The position numbers and the translations under genes are program-made. Of a stretch of DNA of 64,000 nt, positions 1 to 10,000 are shown one piece after another. Under the pieces are notes generated by a model. That model was not told the DNA's origin. It did no database searches and saw only the letters and a list, made by a program, of their open reading frames with translations. The stretch lies in NCBI RefSeq assembly GCF_014204985.1, contig NZ_JACHMP010000001.1:6820001-6884000 (forward strand), in the 5' to 3' direction. The number at the start of each line of letters is the position of its first letter. The stretch's first letter is position 1. The DNA is from Streptosporangium becharense (lineage in GTDB: Bacteria; Actinomycetota; Actinomycetes; Streptosporangiales; Streptosporangiaceae).

Positions 1-166
1 GCCGGACGGCGCGTTTTCCGGTGGCCGGCACCCGCCGGCGGAGGCGCGGGTAGAGGGAACGTAACGGCTTGCTGTGTCTCCGTCCACGGAATCGCCGTTG
101 CCGTGACCGTTGTGCGAGGATCTGCGCTGAGTAATCGGCGGTCACGGTGTGATGGAGCGCGACACG

Positions 167-1534
167 ATGGATTCGACGAGGCGTTGGGCCGGGCCGGTGC
201 TCGGTGCCTTCGTGGCGGGCTGCGGGCTCGTCGCCGTTCCGGCACCGATCGCCGCCACTGCGGCGGGCACCGCTGCGGGCACAGTGGCGGGCACAGTGGC
301 GGCCACTGCGGTGGGCCCGGTGAGCACGGCCGGCACCGGGGCGGGCAGGGCCGGCACGGCCGGCACCGTCTACTACGTCGACTCCCGCGCGGGTGACGAC
401 GCCGCGGCGGGCACCTCGGAGACGGCCCCCTGGCGCAGCCTGGACCAGGTCAACGCCACCGAACTGCGTCCCGGCGACACGGTGCGGCTCAAGCGCGGCG
501 GAAGCTGGCCCGGCACGCTGACCCTGTCCGGCAAGGGCACCGCCGCGGCTCCCATCACCGTCGAGCCGTACGGCAAGGGTGCCGCTCCGAAGATCAGCGG
601 CAGGGAGACCGCCTGCGTCGTCATCTCCGGATCCTACGTACGGGTGACGGGCGTGCACGCCCGCGACTGCCTGTGGGCCGGTTTCGAGGTGGGCGGCAAC
701 CGCAACGAGCTCGACCGGGTCCGCGCCGACCGCAACGTCACCGGGGTCCACATCATCGGCGCCCACAACGTCGTCAGGAACAGCGTCCTGGCCGGCAACA
801 ACCGGATGAGCGTCAACGACGAGGGCGGCGACGACGACTCGGGCGCCTTCGGCGTGCTGCTCAACGGCGACGACAACCTGATCACCGGAAACGTGATCAC
901 CGGTAGTTACGCGCCGAGCAAGGACTACGGTTTCGACGGCGCCGCCGTCGAGGTCTTCAACGGCGACCGCAACCGGGTCACGCACAACGTCTCCAAGGAC
1001 AACCTGACCTTCGTCGAGCTGGGAGCACGCAAGGGCAAGACCGCCACGGGCAACGTCTTCGCGCACAACGTGGTGACCTCCTCGCGCGAGCGCGGCTCCT
1101 TCCTCGTCACCCGCGGCGCCCGTCACGCCGTCGGACCGGTCAAGGGCACCGTCGCGGTGCACAACTCGGTCCACCTGCCCGGACGCGACACCAGCGGCTG
1201 GGTCTGCCACGACGGCTGCGCACCCGGCATCCTCAAGCTGCGCAACAACGTCATCGTGGTCGGCGGACAGGTCGGCTTCGAGGACGGCAAAGGCGCGGAC
1301 GAGGGCGGCAGCGTCTACCGGGGCCGCTCCCGCAAGTTCACGCTGGGGCCCCGGTCGGTCATGGCCGACCCCCGGTTCCGCGGCCGGGACGACCTGCGCC
1401 TGCGTCCGGGCTCCCCGGCCATCGGCCGCGGCTTCAGGCTGGGCCCGGACTGGTACGGCGGTGCCGCGCTGGCCCGCGACGCAGCGGGGACGGCGCTGCC
1501 CGAGGCTCCCACCGCGGGTGCCTACCAGCACTGA
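167..1534 (+). CDS. secreted right-handed parallel beta-helix protein
   Basis: 455 residues. An ATG with GGAG nine bases upstream decides the start over in-frame GTG 149 and ATG 152. An N-terminal signal peptide (RR, then hydrophobic residues about 8-30) leads into an Ala/Gly/Thr-rich linker encoded by four 12-bp repeats (263-310). The mature part opens with VYYVDSRAGDD and a PGDTVRLKRGG block, followed by many short Asn/Asp-rich rungs (NRN, NNVI, NGDRN), typical of pectate-lyase-like beta-helices. Such proteins bind or cleave polysaccharide outside the cell. I see no clear catalytic signature, so the substrate is unknown. It looks monocistronic. Confidence 0.85.
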   Translation: MDSTRRWAGPVLGAFVAGCGLVAVPAPIAATAAGTAAGTVAGTVAATAVGPVSTAGTGAGRAGTAGTVYYVDSRAGDDAAAGTSETAPWRSLDQVNATELRPGDTVRLKRGGSWPGTLTLSGKGTAAAPITVEPYGKGAAPKISGRETACVVISGSYVRVTGVHARDCLWAGFEVGGNRNELDRVRADRNVTGVHIIGAHNVVRNSVLAGNNRMSVNDEGGDDDSGAFGVLLNGDDNLITGNVITGSYAPSKDYGFDGAAVEVFNGDRNRVTHNVSKDNLTFVELGARKGKTATGNVFAHNVVTSSRERGSFLVTRGARHAVGPVKGTVAVHNSVHLPGRDTSGWVCHDGCAPGILKLRNNVIVVGGQVGFEDGKGADEGGSVYRGRSRKFTLGPRSVMADPRFRGRDDLRLRPGSPAIGRGFRLGPDWYGGAALARDAAGTALPEAPTAGAYQH

Positions 1535-1629
1535 CTTTTTCCCGTCGCGGGATTTATCCTGGACATCGCCCCGGAACCTCGCTGAAACCTGGCTACGGCA
1601 CTGTGATGCCCAGAGTGAGGTGATCGGCG

Positions 1630-2268
1630 ATGATGTTGCGGCTACGGGTCTCCTTCCCCGACCGGCCCGGTGCCCTGGGCCAGGCGGCCCGGGTGCTCGG
1701 CACGCTGGGGGCGGACATCCTCCAGGTGACGGTCCTGGAACGTGAGGCGGGGCGTGCGGTGGACGACTTCACCGTCTCCTGGCCGGGGACGACCGACGCC
1801 GAGACGGTCAGGGACCGTCTCTCGGTGATTCCCGGGATGCGCGTCGAGGGGGTCTGGCCCACCCGTGAGATCCCCGGTGCCGCGCCGGACTACGACCTGT
1901 TGCGGCATGTCGCGGGAGAGCCCGGCAGGGCCCTCGCCACCCTCGTGGACGCGATGCCGGACCTGGTGAGCGCCGAGTGGGCGGTGGTCATGTGCGCCGA
2001 GCGCGGTGAGCTGACGCACCACAGCTGGCAGGCCCCGCAGGTCCTCGACGAGACGGGCGGCCTGGCCGGGGTGAAGGCGGCCGATCTCACGCCCCTGCGT
2101 CCCGCCGCTCTCAGCTCGGGCGGGCAGCAACTGATGAGCCTGCCCGTGCCCGGGACGGGTCTGCACCTGATCCTGGCCAGGAATCAGGGGCCGCCCTTCC
2201 ACCGCGCCGAACTGGACCGTGCCGGGCGGGTCCTGGAAATCATCTCGATTATCGGCCGTATCTCTTGA
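1630..2268 (+). CDS. ACT domain-containing protein
   Basis: 212 residues. Residues 1-75 form an ACT domain: a beta strand with FPDRPGALGQAARVL, then GADILQVTVLERE, the usual ligand-loop glycine context (DRPGAL). ACT domains bind amino acids or other small ligands. The C-terminal 130 residues (DYDLLRHVAGEPGRAL onward) are unassigned and may be a degenerate GAF-like or regulatory domain. No catalytic domain is present, so a sensor role is inferred. ATG codons at 1630 and 1633 are both possible; GAGG lies about nine bases upstream. It stands alone between two secreted proteins. Confidence 0.75.
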   Translation: MMLRLRVSFPDRPGALGQAARVLGTLGADILQVTVLEREAGRAVDDFTVSWPGTTDAETVRDRLSVIPGMRVEGVWPTREIPGAAPDYDLLRHVAGEPGRALATLVDAMPDLVSAEWAVVMCAERGELTHHSWQAPQVLDETGGLAGVKAADLTPLRPAALSSGGQQLMSLPVPGTGLHLILARNQGPPFHRAELDRAGRVLEIISIIGRIS

Positions 2269-2418
2269 AGTATGGCGTTTCCGGTATAACCGAAATTGGG
2301 TATTGAACGCGTTGATACGGTGGCAGCGCATGTCTCCGTATTAGAGATCGTCCCCCCGACGGGCACCACAGGTCATATCGGTATCGGGCTTTCACCGGCC
2401 CGTGAGGGGGGCAGCTCG

Positions 2419-3198
2419 ATGCCTGACCGCCACCATGTCGCGGCCACGGGGCTACTGGGCCTGTGCCTGGCGCTCACCGCCTTCTCGGGAAGCGGTGGGC
2501 GGGCGGCCACCGCGACGGAGGCCGCCGGCCCCCGACCGGCCGCGGTGGACCCGACCCAGCCGCCCGCCACCGGTGAGCCCGAGGGGACGCCACCCCCTCC
2601 CGGGGGAACGGCCTCGCCCACCCCCGGCGGAACGGTCTCGCCCACCCCCGAGCCGGCCCCGGTGCCCGAAGGGTTCAAGCGGATCGGCGGCGTGGAGAAC
2701 GGCCTCACCGTCGCCGTCCCGCAGAAGTGGGTCGCGCTCGACCTGAGCAAGGAGAACCTGGAGGAGGGCCTGAAGCGCAGCGGCCTGACCGGTGACGCGG
2801 CGGAACAGGCGAGGCGGAGCCTGCAGACCCTCATCGACAACAAGGGCATCTGGGCGACCGACTCCGAGTCGGTCAAGACGTCGCCCAACGGCTTCGCGAC
2901 CAACCTCAACGGCTTCTGCCAGCCAGTCCAGGCGCCGGCGATGGACCAGCTGATCAGGGAGACCAAGGAACAACTGGAGCAGCTCAACGCCAAGGTCACC
3001 GAAGCCGACACGGTCAGGCTCGGCTCGGCGGAGGCGGCGCGGATCGTCTACACCTTCCCGGCCGGCGGTGTCGACATCCGCGGCACGCAGTACTACCTCC
3101 CTTCCTCGGGCAGGACCTGCATCATCACGCTCAGTACCGACAGCGAGGACCGGCAGCGGCTCTTCGACCGGATCGGCCGGACCATGCGCCTGTCCTGA
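2419..3198 (+). CDS. secreted hypothetical protein with Pro/Thr linker
   Basis: 259 residues. An ATG follows a GAGGGGG ribosome site at 2404-2410, which makes the longer in-frame extension from 2296 unlikely. The N-terminus has a signal-like hydrophobic stretch (about residues 8-24) with no clear lipobox cysteine. Residues 30-85 are a Pro/Thr/Gly-rich linker with a repeated GGTxSPTP element, typical of a wall-spanning tether. The remaining 170 residues are a folded domain (VAVPQKWVALDLSKENL), with two cysteines (NGFCQPV and GRTCIIT) that may form a disulfide outside the cell. Function is not recognised. Confidence 0.7.
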   Translation: MPDRHHVAATGLLGLCLALTAFSGSGGRAATATEAAGPRPAAVDPTQPPATGEPEGTPPPPGGTASPTPGGTVSPTPEPAPVPEGFKRIGGVENGLTVAVPQKWVALDLSKENLEEGLKRSGLTGDAAEQARRSLQTLIDNKGIWATDSESVKTSPNGFATNLNGFCQPVQAPAMDQLIRETKEQLEQLNAKVTEADTVRLGSAEAARIVYTFPAGGVDIRGTQYYLPSSGRTCIITLSTDSEDRQRLFDRIGRTMRLS

Positions 3199-3214
3199 CC
3201 GGCCGGACGGCCGG
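3199..3214. terminator. GC-rich hairpin after 2419-3198
   Basis: Inverted repeat CCGGCC-ggac-GGCCGG immediately follows the stop codon. There is no T-tract, as is common in actinomycetes. It probably ends the upstream gene, which converges on the ATPase gene at 3335-4624. Confidence 0.45.
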
Positions 3215-3334
3215 GGAGGCACCGGAAGAACCCTGGGCCGCATCGGGTACGCCGCAGACGGGGTCAGCGCCGCCCGAGATCCGCCTGGTGCCGCTCGGGC
3301 TCGGTGCGTCACATGGAGTACGCAGGAGACGGGG

Positions 3335-4624
3335 TCAGCGCTGCGGCGGGTCGACCCGGGAGCCGTCCATGGTGAAGAGCATCAGGCGGCCGGCGTCGAC
3401 GCCGACCCGCGCCGGATCGCCGGCCCGCCAGACGGGACGGGCGCCGAGGCGGACGATGAGGTCGGCCCGGCGGTGGCTGCCGCCGACCTGCTCCTGCTCC
3501 TGGTGCGGGTCACCGGTGTCGCCGGCCCCGTAGCCGGGGATCAGGCGGCGCAGCACGGAACGGGCCCGGCCGCCGTTGAGAGTGGAGGAGCCCGCGCGGG
3601 CGGCGCGCCGGGGGTCGGGCGGCTCGGGCACCGCCACGGCGGTCAGCCCGCTCTCGACGTAGGCGAGCCACTCGTGGCCGTGATACTCCAGGGCCCGGAC
3701 ACGGCCGAGGAAGGTCGGCCCCTCGAAGGTGTCGGGGACCGGGGCCAGGCAGTCGGGGCGGAGGCCGACGATGATCTGCTGGCCGACGTGCTTGGAGATG
3801 GCGTACGCCCTGGGATCGGTCCAGGGGATCATGATCTGGTGCGGGCCGAAGTCGAGCAGGATGAACTGGTTCTGCGGAGCGCGCACGGTGGCCGCGAGCA
3901 GGTTGAGCTGCTGGGAGCTGAGGAAGGCCGCGGTGAAGGCGGTCGCCGGGTCGTTGTACACCTGGCCCGGGGTGCCGAGGTCCTGCAGGACCCCGCGGTT
4001 CATGATGGCGATCCGGTCGGCCATGGTCAGGGCTTCCACCTGATCGTGCGTCACGTAGATCGTGGTCACCCCGAGGGAGCGGACCAGCGCGGAGATCTCC
4101 ATGCGCAGCTCGGTGCGCATGCCCGCGTCCAGGTTGGACAGCGGCTCGTCCATCAGGAAGAGCGAGGGCTGGCGGACGATCGCGCGGCCCATCGCGACCC
4201 GCTGGCGCTGGCCGCCGGAGAGCGTTCCGGGACGGCGTTCGAGCATCTCGTCGATGTGCAGGGCCTTCGACAGCTCGGTCACCCGTTGCCGCACCATCGC
4301 CGGGTCGGCCTTGGCGATCTCCAGTGGGAAGGCGATGTTGCCGCGTACCGTCCGGTGCGGGTAGAGCGCGCCGTTCTGGAAGACCATGGCGACGTCGCGG
4401 TCGCGGGGAGCCAGGTCGTTGGCGAGTGTCCCGCCCAGCCACAGGTCGCCGTCGGTGACCTCCTCCAGCCCCGCGATCATCCGGAGCAGGGTGGACTTGC
4501 CGCACCCGGAGGGGCCCAGCAGGACGAGAAGCTCACCGTTTCCGGTGCGCAGGTTCATGCGGTCAACCGCGAGGTACCCGCCCGGGTAAACCTTGCTCAC
4601 GTTGTCGAGGACGACGGTACTCAT
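3335..4624 (-). CDS. ABC sugar transporter ATP-binding protein, MsmX/UgpC type
   Basis: 429 residues from the ATG at 4624 (MSTVVLDNVSKVYPGG). Walker A GPSGCGKST, signature LSGGQRQR, Walker B LFLMDEP and the H-loop in YVTHDQVEA are intact. The roughly 150-residue C-terminal extension carries the TOBE-like regulatory region of the MalK/UgpC/MsmX family (VGLRPDCLAP). It energises uptake of oligosaccharides or polyols at the membrane. No permease or binding protein lies next to it, so it may be a shared ATPase serving several sugar importers, as MsmX does in Bacillus. It is divergent from the LacI gene at 4927, with a candidate operator between. The last 70 residues are Arg/Gly-rich and poorly conserved. 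Confidence 0.9.
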   Translation of the reverse strand: MSTVVLDNVSKVYPGGYLAVDRMNLRTGNGELLVLLGPSGCGKSTLLRMIAGLEEVTDGDLWLGGTLANDLAPRDRDVAMVFQNGALYPHRTVRGNIAFPLEIAKADPAMVRQRVTELSKALHIDEMLERRPGTLSGGQRQRVAMGRAIVRQPSLFLMDEPLSNLDAGMRTELRMEISALVRSLGVTTIYVTHDQVEALTMADRIAIMNRGVLQDLGTPGQVYNDPATAFTAAFLSSQQLNLLAATVRAPQNQFILLDFGPHQIMIPWTDPRAYAISKHVGQQIIVGLRPDCLAPVPDTFEGPTFLGRVRALEYHGHEWLAYVESGLTAVAVPEPPDPRRAARAGSSTLNGGRARSVLRRLIPGYGAGDTGDPHQEQEQVGGSHRRADLIVRLGARPVWRAGDPARVGVDAGRLMLFTMDGSRVDPPQR

Positions 4625-4831
4625 GGCGCGCTCGTTCCCCCCGGGCTCCGGCGCCCGGATCCAGCCGTGTGATTGATGAGGTAGTACATCGCGACCTTTG
4701 CCTGCGTGTCCATAGATGCCGTTAGAAAATGCACATCCGCCGGTTACTTTTCGGTCAGGTCGGCCGGGTACGGCCCGCGGCCGGAGGGCCTTTCCCGCGC
4801 GGGATCGCGCTGAGCGCGAGATGTTACAGTT

Positions 4832-4847
4832 TGCGAAAGCTTTTGAA
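4832..4847. promoter_or_regulatory. candidate LacI-family operator
   Basis: Near-palindrome TGCGAAAG/CTTTTGAA, centred on AAGCTT between positions 4839 and 4840; six of eight paired positions match. The CGAAAGCTTTCG-like core is the usual half-site style for LacI/GalR sugar regulators. It lies in the 302-bp region between the divergent ATPase gene and the LacI gene, 80 bp before the LacI start. The rest of that region is AT-enriched promoter sequence with no gene. Confidence 0.6.
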
Positions 4848-4926
4848 AATGAATTCACGCGAGGGCGTCGGCTGTGCGTGCCGATCGACTTGCGTGTGAT
4901 CCGGTCGCGTGGTGGGGTGGCTTCTG

Positions 4927-5991
4927 ATGGACGGTGAACTCACGGAGACCGCACGCTCCCGACCCGACGGAACCGGGATCAGGCTGGCCGACGTCGCCGC
5001 GCAGGCGGGGGTCAGTGAGGCCACGGTCAGCCGGGTGCTCAACGGCAAGCCCAGCGTCTCGCCGTCGACCAGGCAGGCGGTGCTGGCGGCACTCGACCTG
5101 ATGGGGTACGAACGCCCGCAGCGGCTGCGTCAGCGCAGCAACGGGCTGATCGGCCTGGTCACCCCGGAGCTGGACAACCCGATCTTCCCGGCGTTCGCCC
5201 AGGCCATCGAGAAGGCGCTCACCCAGCACGGCTACACCCCGGTGCTCTGCACCCAGCTGCCAGGCGGAGCCCCCGAGGACGAGTTCACCGAACTGCTGAT
5301 GGAGCGCGGGGTGAACGGCATCATCTTCGTCTCCGGCCTGCACGCCGACACCACGGCGAAGATGGACCGTTACATACGCCTGACCGAGCGCGGGCTGCCG
5401 ATCGTCCTGCTCGACGGCTACACCCCCCACGTCGACGCACCGTTCGTCTCGCCGGACGATCGGGCGGCGGCGCGGTTGGCGGTGCAGCATCTGGTGGATC
5501 TGGGGCATGAGCGGATCGGGCTGGCGGTGGGGCCGCGGCGGTTCGTGCCGGTGATCCGGAAGATCGAGGGGTATCGGCAGGCGATGGCGCAGTTGCTGGG
5601 GGCGGTGGAGGTGGAGGGGTTGGTCTCGCATTCGCTGTTCTCGGTGGAGGGTGGTCAGGCGGCGGCGGCGCAGTTGCTGGAGCGGGGGTGTACGGGGATC
5701 GTGTGCGCGTCGGATCTGATGGCGTTGGGGGCGATCCGGGCGTGCCGGGATCGGGGGTTGTCGGTGCCGGGGGATGTGTCGGTGGTGGGGTTCGACGACT
5801 CGCCGTTGATCGCGTTCACCGATCCGCCGCTGACCACCGTGCGCAAGCCCATCGGCGCGATGGCCTCGGCCGCCGTGGCCACCCTCCTGGAGGAGATCAA
5901 CGGCGTCCGGAACAAGCACGTGGAGCTGATGTTCCAGCCCGAACTGGTGGTGCGCCGCTCGACCGGCTCCGGCCCCCTCGTGAACCGCTGA
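4927..5991 (+). CDS. LacI family transcriptional regulator
   Basis: 354 residues. The ATG at 4927 is preferred over GTG 4909. The helix-turn-helix and hinge lie at about residues 18-45 (LADVAAQAGVSEATVSRVLNG), followed by a periplasmic-binding-protein-like effector domain (GLVTPELDNPIFPAF, GIVCASDLMALGAI, DVSVVGFDDSPL). It probably represses the divergent ABC ATPase gene and perhaps the PfkB kinase that follows 85 bp downstream, with a sugar as inducer. From about 5458 to 5817 the synonymous codon choice changes abruptly, with many TTG, GGG, GCG, CAT and GAT codons, while the flanks use C-ending codons. This suggests a recombined segment (see findings). Confidence 0.93.
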   Translation: MDGELTETARSRPDGTGIRLADVAAQAGVSEATVSRVLNGKPSVSPSTRQAVLAALDLMGYERPQRLRQRSNGLIGLVTPELDNPIFPAFAQAIEKALTQHGYTPVLCTQLPGGAPEDEFTELLMERGVNGIIFVSGLHADTTAKMDRYIRLTERGLPIVLLDGYTPHVDAPFVSPDDRAAARLAVQHLVDLGHERIGLAVGPRRFVPVIRKIEGYRQAMAQLLGAVEVEGLVSHSLFSVEGGQAAAAQLLERGCTGIVCASDLMALGAIRACRDRGLSVPGDVSVVGFDDSPLIAFTDPPLTTVRKPIGAMASAAVATLLEEINGVRNKHVELMFQPELVVRRSTGSGPLVNR

Positions 5992-6076
5992 CCCGCCGGG
6001 GCCGCCGGCGACACGGTCACGGCCGCCCGACCTCCCCCCGCGGCCGGAGCCCGGGGCCCACGTTCAAGGAAATCCG

Positions 6077-6985
6077 ATGAAACCTGGCCATGACGTCGTC
6101 GTCATCGGCGGTACCGGGGTCGACACCACCGTCTACGTCCCCTCGCTGCCCCTGCCCTACGCCGACACCTACGCCGTTCCTCCGGTGATCGACCGGATCG
6201 GCAACACCGGCAGCGGAGTGGCCCTGGGGTGCCACGCGCTGGGACTGAGGGTCAAGCTGGTCGACCTGATCGGCGACGACCCGCAGGGCCGGTTCATCCG
6301 GGCCCGCTTCGAGGGCGGCGGCATCGACACCGGCTGGGCGCTCGCCCCGCAGGGCACCCGGCGCAGCGTCCTGCTCGTCGGCCCCGACGGGCGCCGCACC
6401 TCCCTGTTCGACCCGCGCGCCGCCGAGGGGGAACGGCTGCCCCGGGAGCTGTACCTGGAGGCGGTGCGCGACGCCCGGCACGTCCACGTGTCCCTCACCG
6501 GTTTCTCCCGGCACGTCTACCCCGACCTCGACGGCCGGTTCGTCTCCACCGACCTGCACGACTGGGACGGTGAGGACGACTTCCACCACGACTACGCCTA
6601 CTCCTCCGACCTGGTCTTCCTCTCGGCATCCGCCCTCGGCGCGCGCCGCGAGGAGGTCATGCGCGACATCCTGTCCCGCGGCCGGGCCGGTGCCGTGGTC
6701 TGCACGGACGGCGCGGCGGGCTGCCACGTGCTCGACGCGGCCGGGCCGAGGTCCTTCCCCGCCGCGCCTCTGCCCGGCCCGGTGGTCGACAGCAACGGTG
6801 CCGGAGACGCGTTCGTCTCCGGCGTCCTGTACGGCCTGCTCTCCGGACGCATCCTCGACGAGTCGGTCCGGCTGGGGACGGTGGCGGGGGCCCACGCCTG
6901 CACGTCGGCCGGCACCCACGAGAACCCGATCGACGAGGCGACCCTGCTCGACCGGGCGGGTGAGCCCCGGGAACCCACCCGGTAG
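6077..6985 (+). CDS. PfkB family carbohydrate kinase
   Basis: 302 residues. The N-terminal PfkB signature region is VVVIGGTGVDTTVYVPSLP with the substrate-binding stretch RIGNTGSGVALG. The C-terminal ATP/anion-hole motif DSNGAGDAF lies near residue 240, with the catalytic Asp of GAGD. Family members phosphorylate sugars or nucleosides (ribokinase, fructokinase, adenosine kinase); the substrate cannot be told here. It follows the LacI gene on the same strand and faces the sugar-transport ATPase, so the three probably form one sugar-uptake and activation unit. Confidence 0.88.
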   Translation: MKPGHDVVVIGGTGVDTTVYVPSLPLPYADTYAVPPVIDRIGNTGSGVALGCHALGLRVKLVDLIGDDPQGRFIRARFEGGGIDTGWALAPQGTRRSVLLVGPDGRRTSLFDPRAAEGERLPRELYLEAVRDARHVHVSLTGFSRHVYPDLDGRFVSTDLHDWDGEDDFHHDYAYSSDLVFLSASALGARREEVMRDILSRGRAGAVVCTDGAAGCHVLDAAGPRSFPAAPLPGPVVDSNGAGDAFVSGVLYGLLSGRILDESVRLGTVAGAHACTSAGTHENPIDEATLLDRAGEPREPTR

Positions 6986-7099
6986 CGGGCCGGGAACCCG
7001 CGGGGGAGGGGCCGCCCGCGTCCGGCAGTCCGCGGCCGGGGCGGGAGGGGCGTCCCCGCGGGGACGCCGTCCCCCGCCTCCGCGGCGGGACCCGGGCCC

Positions 7100-10000
7100 C
7101 TACCCGCGCCGCAGGTCGCCGAGCAGTTCGGCGGCCCGCTCGCGGTAGGCGGCCACGCCGCGCAGCTTCACGTCCTCGTAGCCGCGGACGACGTCGGGCA
7201 GCTCGGCCAGCTCCCGGACCCGCTCCGCGGTGCCCCGATCCAGGAACGCGAGGGCACGATGGAGATCACGGGTGTACTCCTCGGCCAGCTCCCGCTCGGT
7301 CCTGCGCACCCGGCCCAGGCCGAACGGGTCCAGCCGGGTGCCGCGCAGCCCGCGCATGCCGTACAGCAGGTGGAAGGCGGGGTCGAACCAGGGCCCCAGG
7401 CGGAGCTTGCGCTTCATGCCGAGGGCACGCAGCGCCGGCGGGTGCAGGTTGTAGGAGATACGGGCGCCGGGGCCGAACTCGGCTGCGATCCTCGCCCGCT
7501 CGGCCGGGTCGAGGTGGAGCCGCGCCACCTCGTACTCGTCCTTGTAGGCCATCAGGCGGTGCAGCTGCCGGGCGTAGGCCTCGGTGACCGGGAAGCTCCC
7601 GGCCGGTTCCCAGCCCTCCGCGCCGAGCGCCTCCCGCTCCCGGTCGAGCACCGCGCGGACCGCGTGGGCGTAGCGGACCGCGTAGCGCGGGTTCTGGTAC
7701 GCGGCCAGGTCGGGCACCCGGGCCGACAGGATGCGGTGCAGTTCGGTGCCGGGCTCGGCGAGCGCGTCGACCAGGCGTGCCGCCTCCCGGGCCACCGGCG
7801 GCGGGACCGGGACCGCGGGCCGGGTCGCGCGCGCCACGGCCTCCGGGTCGGAGACGACGGCGCGGCCCCAGTGGAAGGCGGCGATGGTCCGCTCCGCCGC
7901 CCGGCCGCCGCCCGCGCGGATCGCCCGCTCGATCGACTCCAGGCGGATCGGGATGAGCCCCCGCTGCCAGGCGGCCCCGACGACGATCGTGTTGGCCGGC
8001 ATGTGGTCGCCGAACAACGCCTGGGCCACCCGCTCGGCGTCGAGGTAGACGTTCAGCTCGCGCCGGGTCCGCGCCTCCAGCGCGCCGACCGGGGAGGCGG
8101 GGTCGGTCAGGTGCGTGGCCGGGTCGAGCACCATCGAACCGGTCGGCACCAGGCTGGTGGAGACCACGGCGACGGTCCGGTCGCGGTCGGCGGCGGCCAG
8201 GTGCTTGGGGTCGGTGGCGCCGATCAGGTCGAGTGCGAGGTAGGCGTCCACGCCGGCGGCGCCGCTCGGCGTGGTGCGGTCGCCGTCGCCCTCGAAGATC
8301 AGGATGTCGGAGACGACCGTGCCGCCCTTCTGCGCCAGCCCGGTCTGGTCGAGGCCGCGGGACCGCTTGCCGTCGAGCATCGCGGCGGTGCCCAGGATCT
8401 GCGCCACCGACACCACGCCCGTGCCGCCGATGCCGACCAGCCGGATCGAGGTCTCCCCGGTGGGCAGACCGGGTACGGGCATCCGCGGCGGGGCCGGCAC
8501 CGGGGGACGTTTCCCGGCGGTCCCCTTCCCGGCGGGCACGACGGTGACGAAGGACGGGCAGTCGCCGTCGACGCAGGAGTAGTCCTTGTTGCACGACGAC
8601 TGGTGGATCTCGGTCTTGCGGCCGAACTCGGTCTCCACCGGCAGCACCGACAGGCACTCGGACTTGCGCGCGCAGTCGCCGCAGCCCTCGCAGACCCGCT
8701 GATTGATCGCCACCCGTCTGACCGGGTCGGGCAGCGTGCCCTTCTTGCGCAGCCGCCGCTTCTCGGCAGCGCACTGCTGGTCGTGGACCAGCACGGTCAC
8801 GCCCGGGGTCGCCGCCAGCTCACGCTGGGCGTCCTGCAGCGCCGACCGGTCGCGGACCTCGGCGATCGGCGCCAGCGCGACCCCCCGGTAGCGCTCGGGC
8901 TCGTCGGTGGTGACGATGACCCGGCGGACCCCCTCGGTCTCCAGCCAGCGGGTCAGGTCGGCCACCGACAGGGCCGGGGTGATCGTCTGGCCGCCGGTCA
9001 TCGCGACCGCGCTGTTGTAGAGGATCTTGTAGGTGATGTTGACGCCCGCGCCGACCGCGGCCCTGACCGCGAGCGAGCCGCTGTGGTGGAAGGTGCCGTC
9101 GCCCAGGTTCTGGAAGATGTGCGGGGTGCCGGTGAACGGCGCCTGGCCGATCCACTGCGCACCCTCGCCGCCCATCTGGGTCAGGCCGGCCAGCGTGCCC
9201 TTGCCCTCGCGGTTGAGCACCACCATCGTGTGACAGCCGATCCCGGCCCCCACCACCGCACCGTCCGGGACGGCGGTGGAGCGGTTGTGCGGGCAGCCCG
9301 AGCAGAAGAACGGGGTGCGGCTGGCCGTGATCAGTTTCAGCGGCGCCGGGCGAGAGACGGTGGCCAGCCCTTTCTCCACGCGCTCGCCGATTCCCCGGCG
9401 GCGCAGCCGGAAGGCGACGGCCTTGGCGGCCAGGTCGGCGTCGACCGCTCCGTGCCGCGGGATCAGCGGCGCGTCGTTCTCGTCGAGCTTGCCCAGGACG
9501 CGGGGTGCGTCGGCCGTGCCGTACAGCACGTCCTTGACCAGGGTCTCCAGCAGCGGGCCCTTCTCCTCGACCACGAGGATCTCCGTCAGCCCCCGGGCGA
9601 AGGTCCGTACGATCTCCGGGTCCAGCGGCCAGAGCATGCCGATCTTCAGCAGCCGGATGCCCAGCTCCTCCGGGGTCACGCCGAGCCTGCGCAGGCCCTC
9701 CCGGACGTCGTAGTACGCGGTGCCGGAGGCGACGATGCCCAGCCAGGCGTCGCGGGGGTCGGCGGTGATCCGGTTGAGCTCGTTCTCCCGGGCGTACGCG
9801 CGGGCCAGCTCCAGGCGGGGGCCGGTGAGCGTGCGCTCCATCTCCAGCGACCAGGGGGTGAGCAGCGTGCCGTCGGGCACGTGCCGGTAGGGCCTGCCCT
9901 GGTGCTCGACGACGGGCATGACCGGAGTGATCCGGCCATGCCCGACGTCCACGGTGCCGGTGGCGTCCACGACGTTGGAGACGGCCTTCACCGCGACCCA

